From positions 1-64,000 of the forward strand of contig NZ_JAMXAY010000003.1 in the NCBI RefSeq assembly GCF_025460835.1: a DNA stretch of 64,000 nt, read 5' to 3'. The notes under the pieces are model-generated. The model was not told the DNA's origin, did no database searches, and saw nothing but the letters and a program-made list of their open reading frames with translations. Every line of letters starts with the position of its first letter. Position 1 is the stretch's first letter. This DNA is from Parapedobacter soli. GTDB lineage: Bacteria > Bacteroidota > Bacteroidia > Sphingobacteriales > Sphingobacteriaceae. Made by a program: the position numbers and the translations under genes. Shown here in pieces: positions 44,375 through 55,019 of this stretch.

Positions 44375-45122
44375 CTTTAACCCCCCTACTCTCCAACGCC
44401 TTCACGGTATGAGGTGGTATACCGCTGTCGGTAATGATCCGGTCTACCTCGTCAACCCCGCAAATCCGACCGAATCCACGCTTACCGAATTTGGTTGAAT
44501 CGGCCAGCACAATCACTTTTTGGGATACTTCCATCATTTTACGGTTAAGGTGGGCCTCCTGCACATTCGTCGTTGTCAGTCCAAATTCAATATCTATCCC
44601 GTCGACCCCAAGAAAAACCTTGCTGCAGAGGAAATCGTCCAAGATACGCTCTGCGTAAAGGCCCGCTACCGAAGTGGAACTTTTCCGGAGGGTCCCACCG
44701 AGCTGCAATATTTCGATATTAGGATGTTTAATCAGTTGCACGGCAACGTTCAACGCGGAAGTTACCACCGTCAGATTACCTATCGGTTGAATTTCTTTTG
44801 CCATCGCCTGTACTGTCGTGCCGGACGCAATGATAATCGAATCGTTGTCCGAAATAAGCGAAGCTGCTTCCCTTGCAATAGCGGCCTTTTCGGCTGCCTG
44901 CATCCGCTCCTTCTCAAATACTGTCCGATCAGCGGCGTATGGGTTTATCAATGTCGCGCCCCCATGCGTACGGAACAGTAGTTGACGATCCTCCAATAAT
45001 TTCAAATCCTTTCGAATGGTAACGGATGAAACGCCCAGTATTTCGCATAGATCCGCAACATTTACCGAACCACTTTCCTTTAACTTACTTATTATAAGCT
45101 GATGGCGCTCTACATTGTTCAT
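44361..45122 (-). CDS. glpR: DeoR/GlpR-family transcriptional repressor
   Basis: A 253-residue regulator: winged helix-turn-helix (residues 5-57; ISKLKESGSVNVADLCEIL, SSVTIRKDLKLLE) and the DeoRC sugar-phosphate sensor domain (about 75-235; IIIASGTTVQAMAKEI, GVDGID). It is divergent from glpD-glpK-glpF, so it very likely represses them until glycerol-3-phosphate binds. The name glpR rests on this position. Confidence 0.9.
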   Translation of the reverse strand: MNNVERHQLIISKLKESGSVNVADLCEILGVSSVTIRKDLKLLEDRQLLFRTHGGATLINPYAADRTVFEKERMQAAEKAAIAREAASLISDNDSIIIASGTTVQAMAKEIQPIGNLTVVTSALNVAVQLIKHPNIEILQLGGTLRKSSTSVAGLYAERILDDFLCSKVFLGVDGIDIEFGLTTTNVQEAHLNRKMMEVSQKVIVLADSTKFGKRGFGRICGVDEVDRIITDSGIPPHTVKALESRGVKVTVV

Positions 45123-45172
45123 ATTCTTGACTATATCGGCAACTAAGATACATATTTAGTAATGACTATTTA

Positions 45173-45213
45173 ATTTCACTTTACTTTCGAATTATATTTT
45201 TTCATTTCACTTT
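45173..45213. promoter_or_regulatory. Candidate GlpR operator: 10-bp direct repeats
   Basis: atttcacttt occurs at 45173-45182 and 45204-45213, spaced 31 bp, about three helical turns. The second copy overlaps the -33 element of the glpD promoter, where a repressor would block transcription. Confidence 0.5.
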
Positions 45214-45241
45214 GTTATTTATGAAGTATTATTTAGGTTTG
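45211..45241 (+). promoter_or_regulatory. Promoter of the glpDKF operon
   Basis: TTTG (45211-45214), 19-bp spacer, TAGGTTTG (45234-45241): full consensus match. The glpD ATG lies 55 bp beyond. Confidence 0.8.
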
Positions 45242-45296
45242 TGACTGCAATTAACAAACATCGCGTATCACATGTATTTATCTTCATCCCCCACCC

Positions 45297-46889
45297 ATGC
45301 ATAACCCGTCGTTAGACCGCCAAAGAGGGCTTTCTGAAGTCAGCAAACCGCTCGTTTGGGACCTCGTTGTTATTGGCGGCGGGGCAACCGGCTTAGGTAT
45401 CGCGGTCGATGCCGCATCGCGGGGATACAAAACCTTATTACTCGAACAGCATGATTTTGCTAAGGGTACTTCTAGCAGGAGTACAAAACTGGTACACGGC
45501 GGTGTGCGTTACCTAGCTATGGGCGACATAAAACTGGTTTACAGCGCACTACGTGAGCGCGGCTTGATTTTCCAGAATGCACCCCATGTTGCGCATACCC
45601 GGCCCTTTATCATTCCATGCTATTCCCATCTGAGCAAATGGAAGTACCTGATTGGGCTGAAACTCTACGATTGGCTAGCCGGTAGATTCCGTATCGGGCA
45701 ATCTTCTTTTGTATCAAAGAAAGAGGTAAGCCAGCGCTTCCCCACCATGAAAACCGTCGGCCTAAAAGGCGGCGTACGTTATTTCGATGGACAATTTGAC
45801 GATGCACGGCTCGCGATTAACCTTGCACAGACAGCAACGGCTCACGGCGCCACCACCCTTAACTACTGCAAGGTCGTTGCACTTCGGAAAGACGTGTCTG
45901 GCAAAACAAGCGGAGTGGTCTTCACTGACAGTGAAACCAATAAGCAGCTGGAAATCGATGCGAAGGTTGTTATCAATGCCACTGGGGTGTTTGTAGACAA
46001 CATCCTTCAGCTAGATATACACGAACACCGCCCTATCGTAAAACCGAGCCAGGGTATCCACATCGTAGTAGACCGCTCTTTTCTGGGCGACAATGATGCA
46101 TTGATGATACCCAAAACCAGCGATGGCCGTGTACTTTTTGGAGTTCCTTGGCATAACCATGTACTTCTTGGCACAACAGACACCCCGATAGACACCCATA
46201 GTCTGGAGCCTCGGGCATTGGAAACAGAAATCGAATTCATCCTCAACACGACAGCTGCCTATCTCAACCCTTCACCTCAACGAAAAGATATTCTAAGTAT
46301 ATTCGCTGGACTGCGACCGCTTGCGGCCCCAGCTAAGTCAGATGGGTCAACGAAGGAGATATCCCGCGACCACAAACTCATCGTGAGTGCATCGGGACTG
46401 ATTACAATCACGGGCGGCAAGTGGACGACGTATCGGAAAATGGCAGAAGAAACGGTCGACAAAGCCGCAATGGTTGCTGGCCTCGATTTCAGCCCTTGTC
46501 GAACCGAAGCTATAAAAATACACGGTTACACAACATCCGGGGAGACGACGGGCCATTGGGCTGTTTACGGAAGTGATGCTCCCTACATCCGGTCTCTATG
46601 TGACAGCACCCCGCAGCTGGGGGAAAAGCTGCATAATGATTTCGAACATACCGCCGCGGAGGTCGTATGGGCCGTGCAGCATGAGATGGCGCGGACCGTG
46701 GAGGATGTTTTGGCACGGCGGCTTAGGGTACTTTTCCTCGATGCCGCAAAATCGATTGAGATGGCACCAAAGGTGGCGGCAATCATGGCAGAACAGTTGG
46801 CCAAAGGCGACGAATGGATTACTGACCAACTCGACCGCTATGAAAAACTCGCCAAGGGATATCTAGCCAATACGACAGTATCTAAATGA
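45297..46889 (+). CDS. glpD: Aerobic glycerol-3-phosphate dehydrogenase
   Basis: A 530-residue FAD enzyme that oxidises glycerol-3-phosphate to dihydroxyacetone phosphate and feeds electrons to quinone at the membrane. The FAD site is VVIGGGATGLGIAVDAASRG, followed by the GlpD block GTSSRSTKLVHGGVRYL. The C-terminal helical domain has TAAEVVWAVQHEMARTVEDVLARR. First gene of glpDKF; glpK follows after 42 bp. Confidence 0.97.
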   Translation: MHNPSLDRQRGLSEVSKPLVWDLVVIGGGATGLGIAVDAASRGYKTLLLEQHDFAKGTSSRSTKLVHGGVRYLAMGDIKLVYSALRERGLIFQNAPHVAHTRPFIIPCYSHLSKWKYLIGLKLYDWLAGRFRIGQSSFVSKKEVSQRFPTMKTVGLKGGVRYFDGQFDDARLAINLAQTATAHGATTLNYCKVVALRKDVSGKTSGVVFTDSETNKQLEIDAKVVINATGVFVDNILQLDIHEHRPIVKPSQGIHIVVDRSFLGDNDALMIPKTSDGRVLFGVPWHNHVLLGTTDTPIDTHSLEPRALETEIEFILNTTAAYLNPSPQRKDILSIFAGLRPLAAPAKSDGSTKEISRDHKLIVSASGLITITGGKWTTYRKMAEETVDKAAMVAGLDFSPCRTEAIKIHGYTTSGETTGHWAVYGSDAPYIRSLCDSTPQLGEKLHNDFEHTAAEVVWAVQHEMARTVEDVLARRLRVLFLDAAKSIEMAPKVAAIMAEQLAKGDEWITDQLDRYEKLAKGYLANTTVSK

Positions 46890-46931
46890 AATTGCAAGCA
46901 GTAAACACGAACAAAAACGCAAATAACCAAC

Positions 46932-48419
46932 ATGATGAACCAATATATCTTATCGTTAGACCAAGGGACTACAAGCTCACGGGCAATTATTTTCGACAAA
47001 GAGGGCCAAGTGATCGCCGTTGCACAGAAAGAATTCAAACAGTATTATCCACAATCGGGCTGGGTGGAACACGACGCCCAAGAAATCTGGTCCAGCCAAC
47101 TATCGGTTGCCACCGAAGCCGTAGCTAAAGCAGGCCTTCGCGCCGATTCGATAGCAGCTATCGGTATCACCAATCAGCGCGAGACTACCATTATCTGGGA
47201 CCGCGCAACAGGCCGCCCCATCCATTCGGCTATCGTTTGGCAAGACCGACGGACGGCCGGATACTGCGACGAGCTGAAAGAAAAGGGTCACGGCGAGACC
47301 ATCCGGGAAAAAACAGGCTTATTGATCGATGCTTATTTCTCTGCCAGTAAAATCAACTGGCTCCTCGACCATGTTGAGGGGGCACGTGAAAAAGCGGAAA
47401 GAGGCGAATTAGCTTTCGGCACCGTAGACTCTTGGCTGGTATGGAATCTCACTGGCGGCGAAAAGCATGTCACCGACGCTACCAATGCATCGCGTACGAT
47501 GCTATTCAACATCCATACGCTCCAATGGGACGAGGAGCTCCTGAAACTATTCGATGTACCTAAGAGTATGCTGCCTGAAGTCCGGAGTTCTTCCGAAATA
47601 TATGGCACAACAGCGGCCAACATCCTTGCCGCCCGCATCCCTATTGCCGGTATCGCGGGTGATCAACAGGCAGCCCTCTTCGGGCAACTGTGTACCAAAC
47701 CCGGAATGGTCAAGAACACGTATGGTACGGGCTGCTTCATGTTGATGAACATTGGTGATAAGCCTGTCCTATCAAGCAATAATTTAGTGACTACTATTGC
47801 TTGGCAGCTGGGCGATAAGGTGAGTTATGCCCTCGAAGGGAGCATCTTCATCGGTGGGGCCATCGTGCAATGGCTACGTGACGGGCTGGGTATCATACGC
47901 AAGTCATCCGACGTCGAAGAACTGGCATCAAAAGTAGCGGATACCGGCGGGGTGTACCTCGTCCCGGCCTTCGCCGGCTTAGGTGCCCCCCACTGGGATC
48001 CCTACGCAAGGGGCACCATTGTAGGGCTGACACGGGGCAGTACAGCTGCCCATATCGCGCGGGCAGCGCTTGAAGGGATTGCATTCCAAACCGTCGACAT
48101 CCTCCGTGCCATGGAGGCCGATGCAGGCACGGAAATCAAAGAGCTCCGGGTAGATGGGGGGGCCACAGCGAACAACTTATTGCTCCAGTTCCAGGCGGAT
48201 ATCTTGCAGACAGAAGTGGTAAGACCGCAAATTACCGAAACAACGGCCATCGGGGCGGCCTATCTAGCCGGATTGGCGGTTGGCTTGTGGAAACATCCGG
48301 ATGAAATCCAGAACCAGTGGCAGATTGATAAGACGTTCGAACCGGATATGGCATACGACCACGGTTCGGCTTTGAAAAGCTGGCACCGGGCTGTGGAAAC
48401 GGCACAAACCTTCAAATAG
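46932..48419 (+). CDS. glpK: Glycerol kinase
   Basis: A 495-residue FGGY-family kinase that phosphorylates glycerol with ATP. Motifs: [16 protein letters not shown] (ATP site), [25 protein letters not shown] and [13 protein letters not shown]. Two adjacent ATG codons (46932 and 46935) could start it. It provides the substrate of GlpD; glpF follows after 64 bp. Confidence 0.97.
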   Translation: MMNQYILSLDQGTTSSRAIIFDKEGQVIAVAQKEFKQYYPQSGWVEHDAQEIWSSQLSVATEAVAKAGLRADSIAAIGITNQRETTIIWDRATGRPIHSAIVWQDRRTAGYCDELKEKGHGETIREKTGLLIDAYFSASKINWLLDHVEGAREKAERGELAFGTVDSWLVWNLTGGEKHVTDATNASRTMLFNIHTLQWDEELLKLFDVPKSMLPEVRSSSEIYGTTAANILAARIPIAGIAGDQQAALFGQLCTKPGMVKNTYGTGCFMLMNIGDKPVLSSNNLVTTIAWQLGDKVSYALEGSIFIGGAIVQWLRDGLGIIRKSSDVEELASKVADTGGVYLVPAFAGLGAPHWDPYARGTIVGLTRGSTAAHIARAALEGIAFQTVDILRAMEADAGTEIKELRVDGGATANNLLLQFQADILQTEVVRPQITETTAIGAAYLAGLAVGLWKHPDEIQNQWQIDKTFEPDMAYDHGSALKSWHRAVETAQTFK

Positions 48420-48483
48420 GCATAAGTTCAGGCTTCGGCCGTAAAAACGCAAGTAGTTAAAACACAAAAGTAAAAGAAGAAAA

Positions 48484-49218
48484 ATGACCCCATTCATCGC
48501 AGAATTCATCGGCACAGCTTTTCTTATCCTGCTCGGGGGCGGGGTTGTGGCCAACGTCGTCCTCCACGGTACCAAAGGGCACAATAGCGGATGGATTGTC
48601 ATTACCACCGCATGGGCATTGGCTGTCTTTGTGGGTGTGGTAATCGCAGGCCCGTATAGCGGGGCCCACCTCAACCCAGCAGTTACCTTTGCCATGTATG
48701 TGGCCGGCAATATCGGTGGTGTTGAAGCGTTGGACTATATACTCGCGCAGTTCATTGGTGCAATGGTAGGCTCGTTCACGGTGTGGCTACTATACAAGGA
48801 CCATTTCAAAGGTACGGCCGATGCTGGGGCAAAACAGGCTGTTTTCTGCACAGCTCCCGCCATCCGCAACCTCCCTATTAACCTACTCAGTGAAATTGTG
48901 GGTACGTTTGTACTTTTGTTTGCCGTCTTTTACTTTACCGATGCAGAGCTGGGCAGCGACAGCACCACACCAATCGGACTCGGCTCACTGGGTGCCATCC
49001 CGGTGGCGTTCGTCGTGTGGGTAATTGGCCTGGCTTTGGGTGGGACCACGGGCTACGCCATCAATCCGGCACGCGACCTTGGCCCACGCATTGTACATGC
49101 GCTGTTGCCTATAAAAGGCAAAGCTGGGTTTGATGCACGATATGCATGGGTACCCATCGTCGGGCCACTGGTTGGCGGCGGACTTGCTGCCTTGATGTTC
49201 CTTTGGTTGGGCACCTAA
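48484..49218 (+). CDS. glpF: Glycerol uptake facilitator (aquaglyceroporin)
   Basis: A 244-residue MIP-family channel with six helices and two half-helices. The two NPA signatures are N64-P-A66 and N194-P-A196; the latter is followed by R197-D198, the Asp being typical of glycerol channels rather than strict water channels. It admits glycerol for GlpK. Last gene of the operon, ending 10 bp from the convergent exonuclease gene. Confidence 0.96.
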   Translation: MTPFIAEFIGTAFLILLGGGVVANVVLHGTKGHNSGWIVITTAWALAVFVGVVIAGPYSGAHLNPAVTFAMYVAGNIGGVEALDYILAQFIGAMVGSFTVWLLYKDHFKGTADAGAKQAVFCTAPAIRNLPINLLSEIVGTFVLLFAVFYFTDAELGSDSTTPIGLGSLGAIPVAFVVWVIGLALGGTTGYAINPARDLGPRIVHALLPIKGKAGFDARYAWVPIVGPLVGGGLAALMFLWLGT

Positions 49219-49228
49219 CCACAACCAC

Positions 49229-50197
49229 CTACGGTATAACTTGCTGTTGGTCCAAAATCCGTCTTACGGGGATCACCCCCGCGAAAAAACTTGCCAAATG
49301 CCGTCCATCGCCGTGCACCGTCCAGATTTCGCGGGGTGATACGCGGCCTACATAGTCCAGAATATCGTTCCAATCCACATGGTCGGAAATATAGAGCGAT
49401 AAATCGTTATTACGTTGCAGGTGCTCCCACCCCGATGCAAACACACGAACAAACGGGGTTGCCCTGTAGTAACTATTGAATGCCATCGGTGGGACTAGGT
49501 AAACATGATGGTTTAGGCTATTTTTCAATGCCCGGCGATTATAGGGTTCATAGCGTAAATGAGATACCCCCATTGCAGTATATAGGCGGTGGAACGGTAA
49601 TATACCATGATGTACAAATACCCGCCTGTCCGGGCAGATCCTATTCAACAACGAGGTGAGCCGCTGCGCTTTTCCCAATGCATAGGTTCCGATCAGGACA
49701 TGATGTGGTATGCCATTAATCTTCGATATTTCTGCCACCGGGTCGGGATGTGATACCTTCGGGTCGGCAAACGTGCTTTCTGTAATCAGCACGTCCGCCC
49801 GTAAGGTTTCAAGCGGTTCACATGTGTCGTCGTGCTGCAACTTGTAATCGCCCGTAAACAAATAAGTGGTTTCCCCGTAGGCCATCACTATCTGTGCCGA
49901 TCCTAGCATATGGCCCGCAGGTATGAAGCGGAGTACCACCCCACCCAGTGAAAACTGTTGATGATAAGGGGTTTCCACAAAGGCATGACCAGCTTCGCCA
50001 CGGTAACGAAACCGCATAAAAGCCACCGTTGGCGCCGTAGCGTAAACGGTATGCTGGCCACGGCTCGCATGGTCGGCATGGGCGTGGGTTATCACTGCCC
50101 GGTGCACGGGCAGTATAGGGTCGATGAAAAAGTCACCGTAACGGCAGTAGTAACCCTCAGCACGCTGGACAATGAAATCAGGCAGAATAGCTCCCAT
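49229..50197 (-). CDS. Metallo-beta-lactamase-fold exonuclease, ligase-associated type
   Basis: A 322-residue MBL-fold protein: metal motif H38-x-H40-x-D42-H43 in THAHADHASRG, then PAGHMLGSAQIVM, TGDYKLQHDD and VLITESTFADP, which mark the mRNA-3'-end-processing/ligase-associated DNA exonuclease subfamily. Normally it sits with an ATP-dependent ligase and a helicase; neither is present here. Instead its start overlaps the coaE stop by one base, so it is translated as the last gene of ybbR-coaE. Confidence 0.88.
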   Translation of the reverse strand: MGAILPDFIVQRAEGYYCRYGDFFIDPILPVHRAVITHAHADHASRGQHTVYATAPTVAFMRFRYRGEAGHAFVETPYHQQFSLGGVVLRFIPAGHMLGSAQIVMAYGETTYLFTGDYKLQHDDTCEPLETLRADVLITESTFADPKVSHPDPVAEISKINGIPHHVLIGTYALGKAQRLTSLLNRICPDRRVFVHHGILPFHRLYTAMGVSHLRYEPYNRRALKNSLNHHVYLVPPMAFNSYYRATPFVRVFASGWEHLQRNNDLSLYISDHVDWNDILDYVGRVSPREIWTVHGDGRHLASFFAGVIPVRRILDQQQVIP

Positions 50198-50790
50198 TAT
50201 GACTGCTTAGTGCGAAAAAAACGGTCCAGCTCCAATACCTGCGGAATGAGGGCTTGCTTACCATCGTTGATGATTATAAAATCCGCAAGCCGTGCTTTTT
50301 TCTCATCGGTCCATTGCCGTTGTATACGTGCGCGCACTTGTTCAGCGGTTATCCCATCGCGTTGCACTACCCGCCCGACCCGTACAGCCTCGGGGGCGGT
50401 CACAAGCACCGTGTAGTCGTTCAGCTCAAATGAGCCGCTCTCGAAGAGCAATGCGGCCTCCTTAATGGAATAGGGCCCTTCTTGCCGGCGGGCCCATTCT
50501 TCCCCTGCCTGTATGGCCACGGGGTGTACCAGTTTGTTCAGTTTCTCGAGGCGTTGCCCGTCATTGAACACTTGGCTCGCCAGATAACCCCGGTTTAACG
50601 TGCCATCATGGTAGTATGCCTCTTCGCCAAACTCCGCCCGTATTGCGGCAACCAATCCCTTGTGGGTGATCATTAACCGTTTGGTTTCACTATCAGCATC
50701 AAAAACGGGTATCCCCAAAGTACTGAATATCTGGCACACTGTAGACTTGCCACTACCGATCCCTCCGGTTATCCCTACCTTTATTGGCAT
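50197..50790 (-). CDS. coaE: Dephospho-CoA kinase
   Basis: A 197-residue P-loop kinase (G9-GIGSGKST17) making coenzyme A from dephospho-CoA with ATP. The CoA-binding/lid segment includes EAALLFESGSFELND and RVVQRDGITAEQVRARI. It lies 24 bp after ybbR, the common order in Bacteroidota. Confidence 0.96.
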   Translation of the reverse strand: MPIKVGITGGIGSGKSTVCQIFSTLGIPVFDADSETKRLMITHKGLVAAIRAEFGEEAYYHDGTLNRGYLASQVFNDGQRLEKLNKLVHPVAIQAGEEWARRQEGPYSIKEAALLFESGSFELNDYTVLVTAPEAVRVGRVVQRDGITAEQVRARIQRQWTDEKKARLADFIIINDGKQALIPQVLELDRFFRTKQS

Positions 50791-50814
50791 CTATGTTCCA
50801 TTTTAAATTTACTA

Positions 50815-51762
50815 CTACCGCCTAACGAAAAAATCAACATTCTGTGGCTCGACTTTGACGAGCTTACAAAACTCGGGTATCCGGGTGATGATAACCGGCA
50901 GGTTCTTGATATCATTATCCACCCAATCGTCCATGTTGACCACCGCTTCAAATGTGCCTGCGGTCACTTTGGTAAAATCTCGCAACGACACCATAACCGT
51001 GAGCTGTACCTTACCGGGAAGTAACTTCACCGAACTGAACTGATTGCCGTTCTCGACCTTCAATGGCACTTCCAATATCTTTTCGGTTACCTCCCCCACG
51101 GGGATGTCAACTTCAACAGAAGTTGGATACACATTGATATTTGCACGTTGATTATGCTTCAGGTATGCAATAGTGCGTATACTGTTGTCTACATTCGATG
51201 CACGGATGGTGTCTGTTTCCCACTCTTCGATTTGCACCACATCCTCTAACGGACCGGTAATGGTGACGTATTCAGGCGATATGCTCAACTCGTCGATAAT
51301 TGCGTATTGTTTCTTGAATTGTAAGCGATGCAACGCCTTTACCGGCACTTTCCGCTCCGTCTGTTTAGAAAAATCGAAATACAGGGTATCCGGCGATACG
51401 GAAACCACCCGCTTGTTGGCTGGGAACTGCCGATTCACAAAACCCAACTGGCTTGTAAACACCACCCAATTCCGGTTGCGGAGCCCACTCAAGTCGACCT
51501 GTATCGTTGGTGTAGACGATTGGAATGTTGCGAAAAGCAGTTGCCACCCTGTGGCCTCTAACTGTACACTCACTGTGTCAGACTGCAATGGGTGGAACGC
51601 TCTATTGTCCGGTGCATTCACGTATTGCATTCCCGCTTTGACGGTATACACGTAATTACTGGATATGGCAAACAGCGCCCACGCTAAAAAAGAAAAAATG
51701 ACACATTTCGCGAAAATGCTCAGTTTGCGCCGTTGCGCTTTGTTTAAATTCAATATAGGCAT
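50815..51762 (-). CDS. YbbR-like domain protein
   Basis: About 315 residues from the ATG at 51762. A basic N-terminus (KAQRRKLSIF) precedes one membrane helix (CVIFSFLAWALFAISSNYVYT); the rest is outside, with YbbR-type beta repeats (about 80-315; SPEYVTITGPLEDV, ASNVDNSIRTIAYL, VKLLPGKVQLTVMV). The family function is unclear; in Gram-positives its relative CdaR regulates c-di-AMP synthesis. Of note, a c-di-AMP phosphodiesterase-type gene lies 4 kb away. Confidence 0.88.
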   Translation of the reverse strand: MPILNLNKAQRRKLSIFAKCVIFSFLAWALFAISSNYVYTVKAGMQYVNAPDNRAFHPLQSDTVSVQLEATGWQLLFATFQSSTPTIQVDLSGLRNRNWVVFTSQLGFVNRQFPANKRVVSVSPDTLYFDFSKQTERKVPVKALHRLQFKKQYAIIDELSISPEYVTITGPLEDVVQIEEWETDTIRASNVDNSIRTIAYLKHNQRANINVYPTSVEVDIPVGEVTEKILEVPLKVENGNQFSSVKLLPGKVQLTVMVSLRDFTKVTAGTFEAVVNMDDWVDNDIKNLPVIITRIPEFCKLVKVEPQNVDFFVRR

Positions 51763-51771
51763 GCCAAACAA

Positions 51772-51803
51772 CAAACTTAGCAAAAGTTGCTTTTATTCAC
51801 AAA
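51772..51803 (-). promoter_or_regulatory. Promoter of ybbR-coaE-exonuclease operon
   Basis: On the minus strand: TTTG, 20-bp spacer, TAAGTTTG (complement of 51772-51779). The predicted transcription start is only a few bases before the ATG at 51762, so the mRNA would be nearly leaderless. Confidence 0.65.
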
Positions 51804-51820
51804 ACAAAAAGAATGGCATC

Positions 51821-51854
51821 AAAAAGGCCGCCCAGCGGTATTCCACGGGCGGCC
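51821..51854 (-). terminator. Rho-independent terminator of the aconitase gene
   Basis: On the minus strand a perfect 8-bp stem ggccgccc/gggcggcc with a 13-nt loop is followed by TTTTT. It starts 25 bp after the aconitase stop. Confidence 0.88.
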
Positions 51855-51879
51855 GTTGCTTAGTTTAGTTAGAAGGTGG

Positions 51880-54150
51880 TTACCCGATCGCCTCGCCTTG
51901 GCGTATGATATTCAGCGCACCGCCGGCTTTGAACCATTCGATCTGCTGGGCGTTGTAACTGTGGTTTACCAATATATGGTCTGCGGTACCGTCAGCGTGG
52001 TGTGCAACCACCGTCAGCGGTGTGTCGGGTGCAAACTCGGTAAGTCCCAGGATATCGAGTGTATCATCTTCCTGAATTTTATCGTAATCGGCCTTGTCGG
52101 CAAAAGTCAGGGCAAGCATACCTTGTTTCTTCAGGTTGGTCTCGTGGATACGCGCAAACGATTTGACCAACACCGCACGGACCCCCAGGTGGCGTGGCTC
52201 CATGGCAGCGTGTTCACGCGATGACCCTTCGCCATAGTTCTCGTCACCCACGACGATCGTACCAATACCGGCGGCCTTATAGCTCCGTTGTGTGGCCGGA
52301 ACCGGCCCATACGCACCTGTCAGTTGATTTTTCACCGAGTCTGTTTTCTCATTAAAGAAGTTGACTGCTCCGATGAGTAAATTATTGGAAATATTATCGA
52401 GGTGTCCACGATACTTCAGCCATGGGCCGGCCATCGAAATATGGTCGGTGGTACATTTACCTTTAGCCTTGATGAGCAGCTTCAACCCGGTTAAGTCGGT
52501 CCCTTCCCACGCAGGGAATGGGTCGAGCAGCTGCAAGCGGTCTGACGTCGGGGAGACCACGACTTCAACCTTCTTTCCATCTGCCGCAGGCGCCTGGTAT
52601 CCCGGATCTTCTACGTCAAATCCTTTCTTCGGAAGCTCGTCGCCCGCCGGCGGATCCAATTTCACCGCCTCACCGCGGTCGTTGATCAGCGTGTCGGTTA
52701 TCGGGTTGAAAGATAAGTCACCCGCAATCGCAATAGCCGCCACCAGTTCAGGCGACGCTACGAACGCATACGTATTGGGATTACCATCTGCCCTTTTCGC
52801 AAAATTACGGTTGAACGAATGGACGATGGTGTTCTTTTCTGCTTTTTCTGCACCCACACGTGCCCACATACCGATACAGGGTCCGCACGCGTTGGTGAAT
52901 ATCGTTGCATCCAGATCGGTGAATGTTTCGAGTAAGCCATCCCGGTCGGCAGTATAACGCACCTGCTCCGAGCCAGGATTGATTCCGAATTCGGCTTTTG
53001 TTGCCAACCCTTTGTCTACCGCCTGCTTAGCGATGGATGCTGCACGCGAGAGGTCTTCATAAGAAGAGTTTGTACATGAGCCGATGAGCCCCCATTCTAC
53101 CTTCAATGGCCAGCCGTTCTTGGCGGCTTCCTCTTTCATCTTTGATACCGGCGTGGCCAAGTCGGGTGTGAAAGGGCCGTTCAGGTGTGGCTCCAATTCA
53201 GACAGGTTGATTTCAATCACCTGATCGAAATAGCGTTCCGGATCGGCATACACCTCGGGGTCTGCCGTGAGATGTTCCCTGATAGCGTTGGCCGCATCGG
53301 CCACATCCGCACGGTTGGTTGCCCGCAGGTAGCGCTCCATCGACTCGTCATAACCGAAGGTCGACGTGGTAGCACCTATCTCTGCTCCCATGTTACAGAT
53401 AGTACCTTTACCCGTGCACGACATCGACCGAGCACCTTCGCCGAAATATTCAACTACACATCCCGTCCCCCCTTTTACCGTGAGGATACCCGCTACCTTC
53501 AGGATGACGTCTTTGGGTGCCGTCCAGCCGTTGAGCTTACCGGTCAACTTGATGCCGATCAATTTCGGAAACTTGAGCTCCCAAGGCAATCCGGCCATCA
53601 CGTCGCACGCATCCGCACCGCCTACTCCGATGGCAAGCATACCCAAACCTCCGGCATTGACAGTGTGCGAATCGGTACCGATCATCATCCCGCCCGGGAA
53701 TGCATAGTTCTCCAACACCACTTGGTGGATGATGCCCGCACCGGGTTTCCAGAAACCGATACCGTATTTATTGGATACGGAAGCGAGGAAATCAAACACC
53801 TCCCGGCTTTCGGTAGTCGCCACTTCCAAGTCCTTCTCCGCCCCTTCCTTGGCGCGGATTAAATGGTCACAATGCACTGTAGAAGGCACTGCCACGCGGG
53901 GCCTTCCGGCCTGCATGAACTGCAACAGCGCCATTTGGGCCGTTGCGTCTTGCATCGCTACGCGGTCGGGGGCAAAATCCACATAAGATTCGCCACGCTC
54001 GTATGCCTGGGCGGCGGCGCCGTCCCACAGGTGGGCGTATAAAATTTTCTCAGTCAGGGTCAGAGGCCTATCCACCACCTTACGGGCAGCGGCAATCCGT
54101 TCGCCGTATTGCGAATAGACCTTCTTAATCATATCAATATCAAATGCCAT
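51880..54150 (-). CDS. acn: Aconitate hydratase
   Basis: A 756-residue [4Fe-4S] enzyme interconverting citrate and isocitrate in the TCA cycle. Cluster Cys are seen in [11 protein letters not shown] and [10 protein letters not shown] (two). Other blocks: [29 protein letters not shown] and [22 protein letters not shown] (swivel domain). Length and layout fit the mitochondrial-type aconitase common in Bacteroidota. It has its own terminator. The choice between acnA and other symbols is not settled by sequence alone. Confidence 0.96.
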   Translation of the reverse strand: MAFDIDMIKKVYSQYGERIAAARKVVDRPLTLTEKILYAHLWDGAAAQAYERGESYVDFAPDRVAMQDATAQMALLQFMQAGRPRVAVPSTVHCDHLIRAKEGAEKDLEVATTESREVFDFLASVSNKYGIGFWKPGAGIIHQVVLENYAFPGGMMIGTDSHTVNAGGLGMLAIGVGGADACDVMAGLPWELKFPKLIGIKLTGKLNGWTAPKDVILKVAGILTVKGGTGCVVEYFGEGARSMSCTGKGTICNMGAEIGATTSTFGYDESMERYLRATNRADVADAANAIREHLTADPEVYADPERYFDQVIEINLSELEPHLNGPFTPDLATPVSKMKEEAAKNGWPLKVEWGLIGSCTNSSYEDLSRAASIAKQAVDKGLATKAEFGINPGSEQVRYTADRDGLLETFTDLDATIFTNACGPCIGMWARVGAEKAEKNTIVHSFNRNFAKRADGNPNTYAFVASPELVAAIAIAGDLSFNPITDTLINDRGEAVKLDPPAGDELPKKGFDVEDPGYQAPAADGKKVEVVVSPTSDRLQLLDPFPAWEGTDLTGLKLLIKAKGKCTTDHISMAGPWLKYRGHLDNISNNLLIGAVNFFNEKTDSVKNQLTGAYGPVPATQRSYKAAGIGTIVVGDENYGEGSSREHAAMEPRHLGVRAVLVKSFARIHETNLKKQGMLALTFADKADYDKIQEDDTLDILGLTEFAPDTPLTVVAHHADGTADHILVNHSYNAQQIEWFKAGGALNIIRQGEAIG

Positions 54151-54323
54151 CTATCTAATAATATTTTAAAAATAACATAAGCAGCAACAGCGGGCTATGA
54201 AATACCGCTATTTCTAAATTTGTTGCGAATTTACAAAAAAAAGACCGCATCTCTAAGGCCGCCCGGCCGGGCAACCAATTTGGAAATATTCCAAACAACT
54301 CAACTGTTCCACCACCCGGTGAG

Positions 54324-55004
54324 TCACACCGAAATCAGGTCTGGGGAGATTTTCTTAAGTTCCGCGATGGCCTGCGTCGGGTTTTTTGCGGAAAAGACCG
54401 CATTGCCTGCCACCAGTATGTCAGCACCGGCTTTAAGGAGGGCCAATGCATTGTGGCTGCTCACGCCACCATCCACCTCGATGAGCAGGCTGTCGTTGCG
54501 ACCGGCTGCCATCTCACGCAACTCCATTATTTTCCGATAAGTCGATTCGATAAAATTCTGCCCCCCAAATCCCGGGTTGACCGACATGATGAGCACCAGG
54601 TCCACATCCTCCACAACCTCATACAAATGCGACACGGGCGTACCCGGATTGATTGCCACGCCAGCGGTGCACCCTAACTCTTGGATAGATTGCACGGTAC
54701 GGTTCAGGTGTGTACAGGCTTCCGCATGAACGGTGATGTTGTCGGCGCCGATTGCTTGGAACTGCTCGATATACCGATCGGGTTCTACGATCATCAAGTG
54801 TACATCGAGCGGCTTCTTGGCATAATGTGCAATGGATGCGAGCACCGGGAATCCAAACGAAATATTGGGTACGAAAACCCCATCCATGATATCCACATGG
54901 AACCAATCCGCCTCACTTTGATTGACCATTGCTATATCGTCATAGAGATGGGCGAAATCTGCCGATAATACGGACGGTGCAACGAGGTGCTTACGTTTGG
55001 ACAT
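54324..55004 (-). CDS. rpe: Ribulose-phosphate 3-epimerase
   Basis: A 226-residue TIM barrel from the ATG at 55004; a start at 55040 is possible, but a -7 promoter element at 55020-55027 argues for the shorter form. Motifs: VAPSVLSADF, FHVDIMDGVFVPNISFG, DVHLMI, VLIMSVNPGFGGQ and EVDGGVS, including the catalytic Asp pair and metal His. It interconverts ribulose- and xylulose-5-phosphate in the pentose phosphate pathway. Confidence 0.96.
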   Translation of the reverse strand: MSKRKHLVAPSVLSADFAHLYDDIAMVNQSEADWFHVDIMDGVFVPNISFGFPVLASIAHYAKKPLDVHLMIVEPDRYIEQFQAIGADNITVHAEACTHLNRTVQSIQELGCTAGVAINPGTPVSHLYEVVEDVDLVLIMSVNPGFGGQNFIESTYRKIMELREMAAGRNDSLLIEVDGGVSSHNALALLKAGADILVAGNAVFSAKNPTQAIAELKKISPDLISV

Positions 55005-55019
55005 ATTGCTTCTTTTCCG

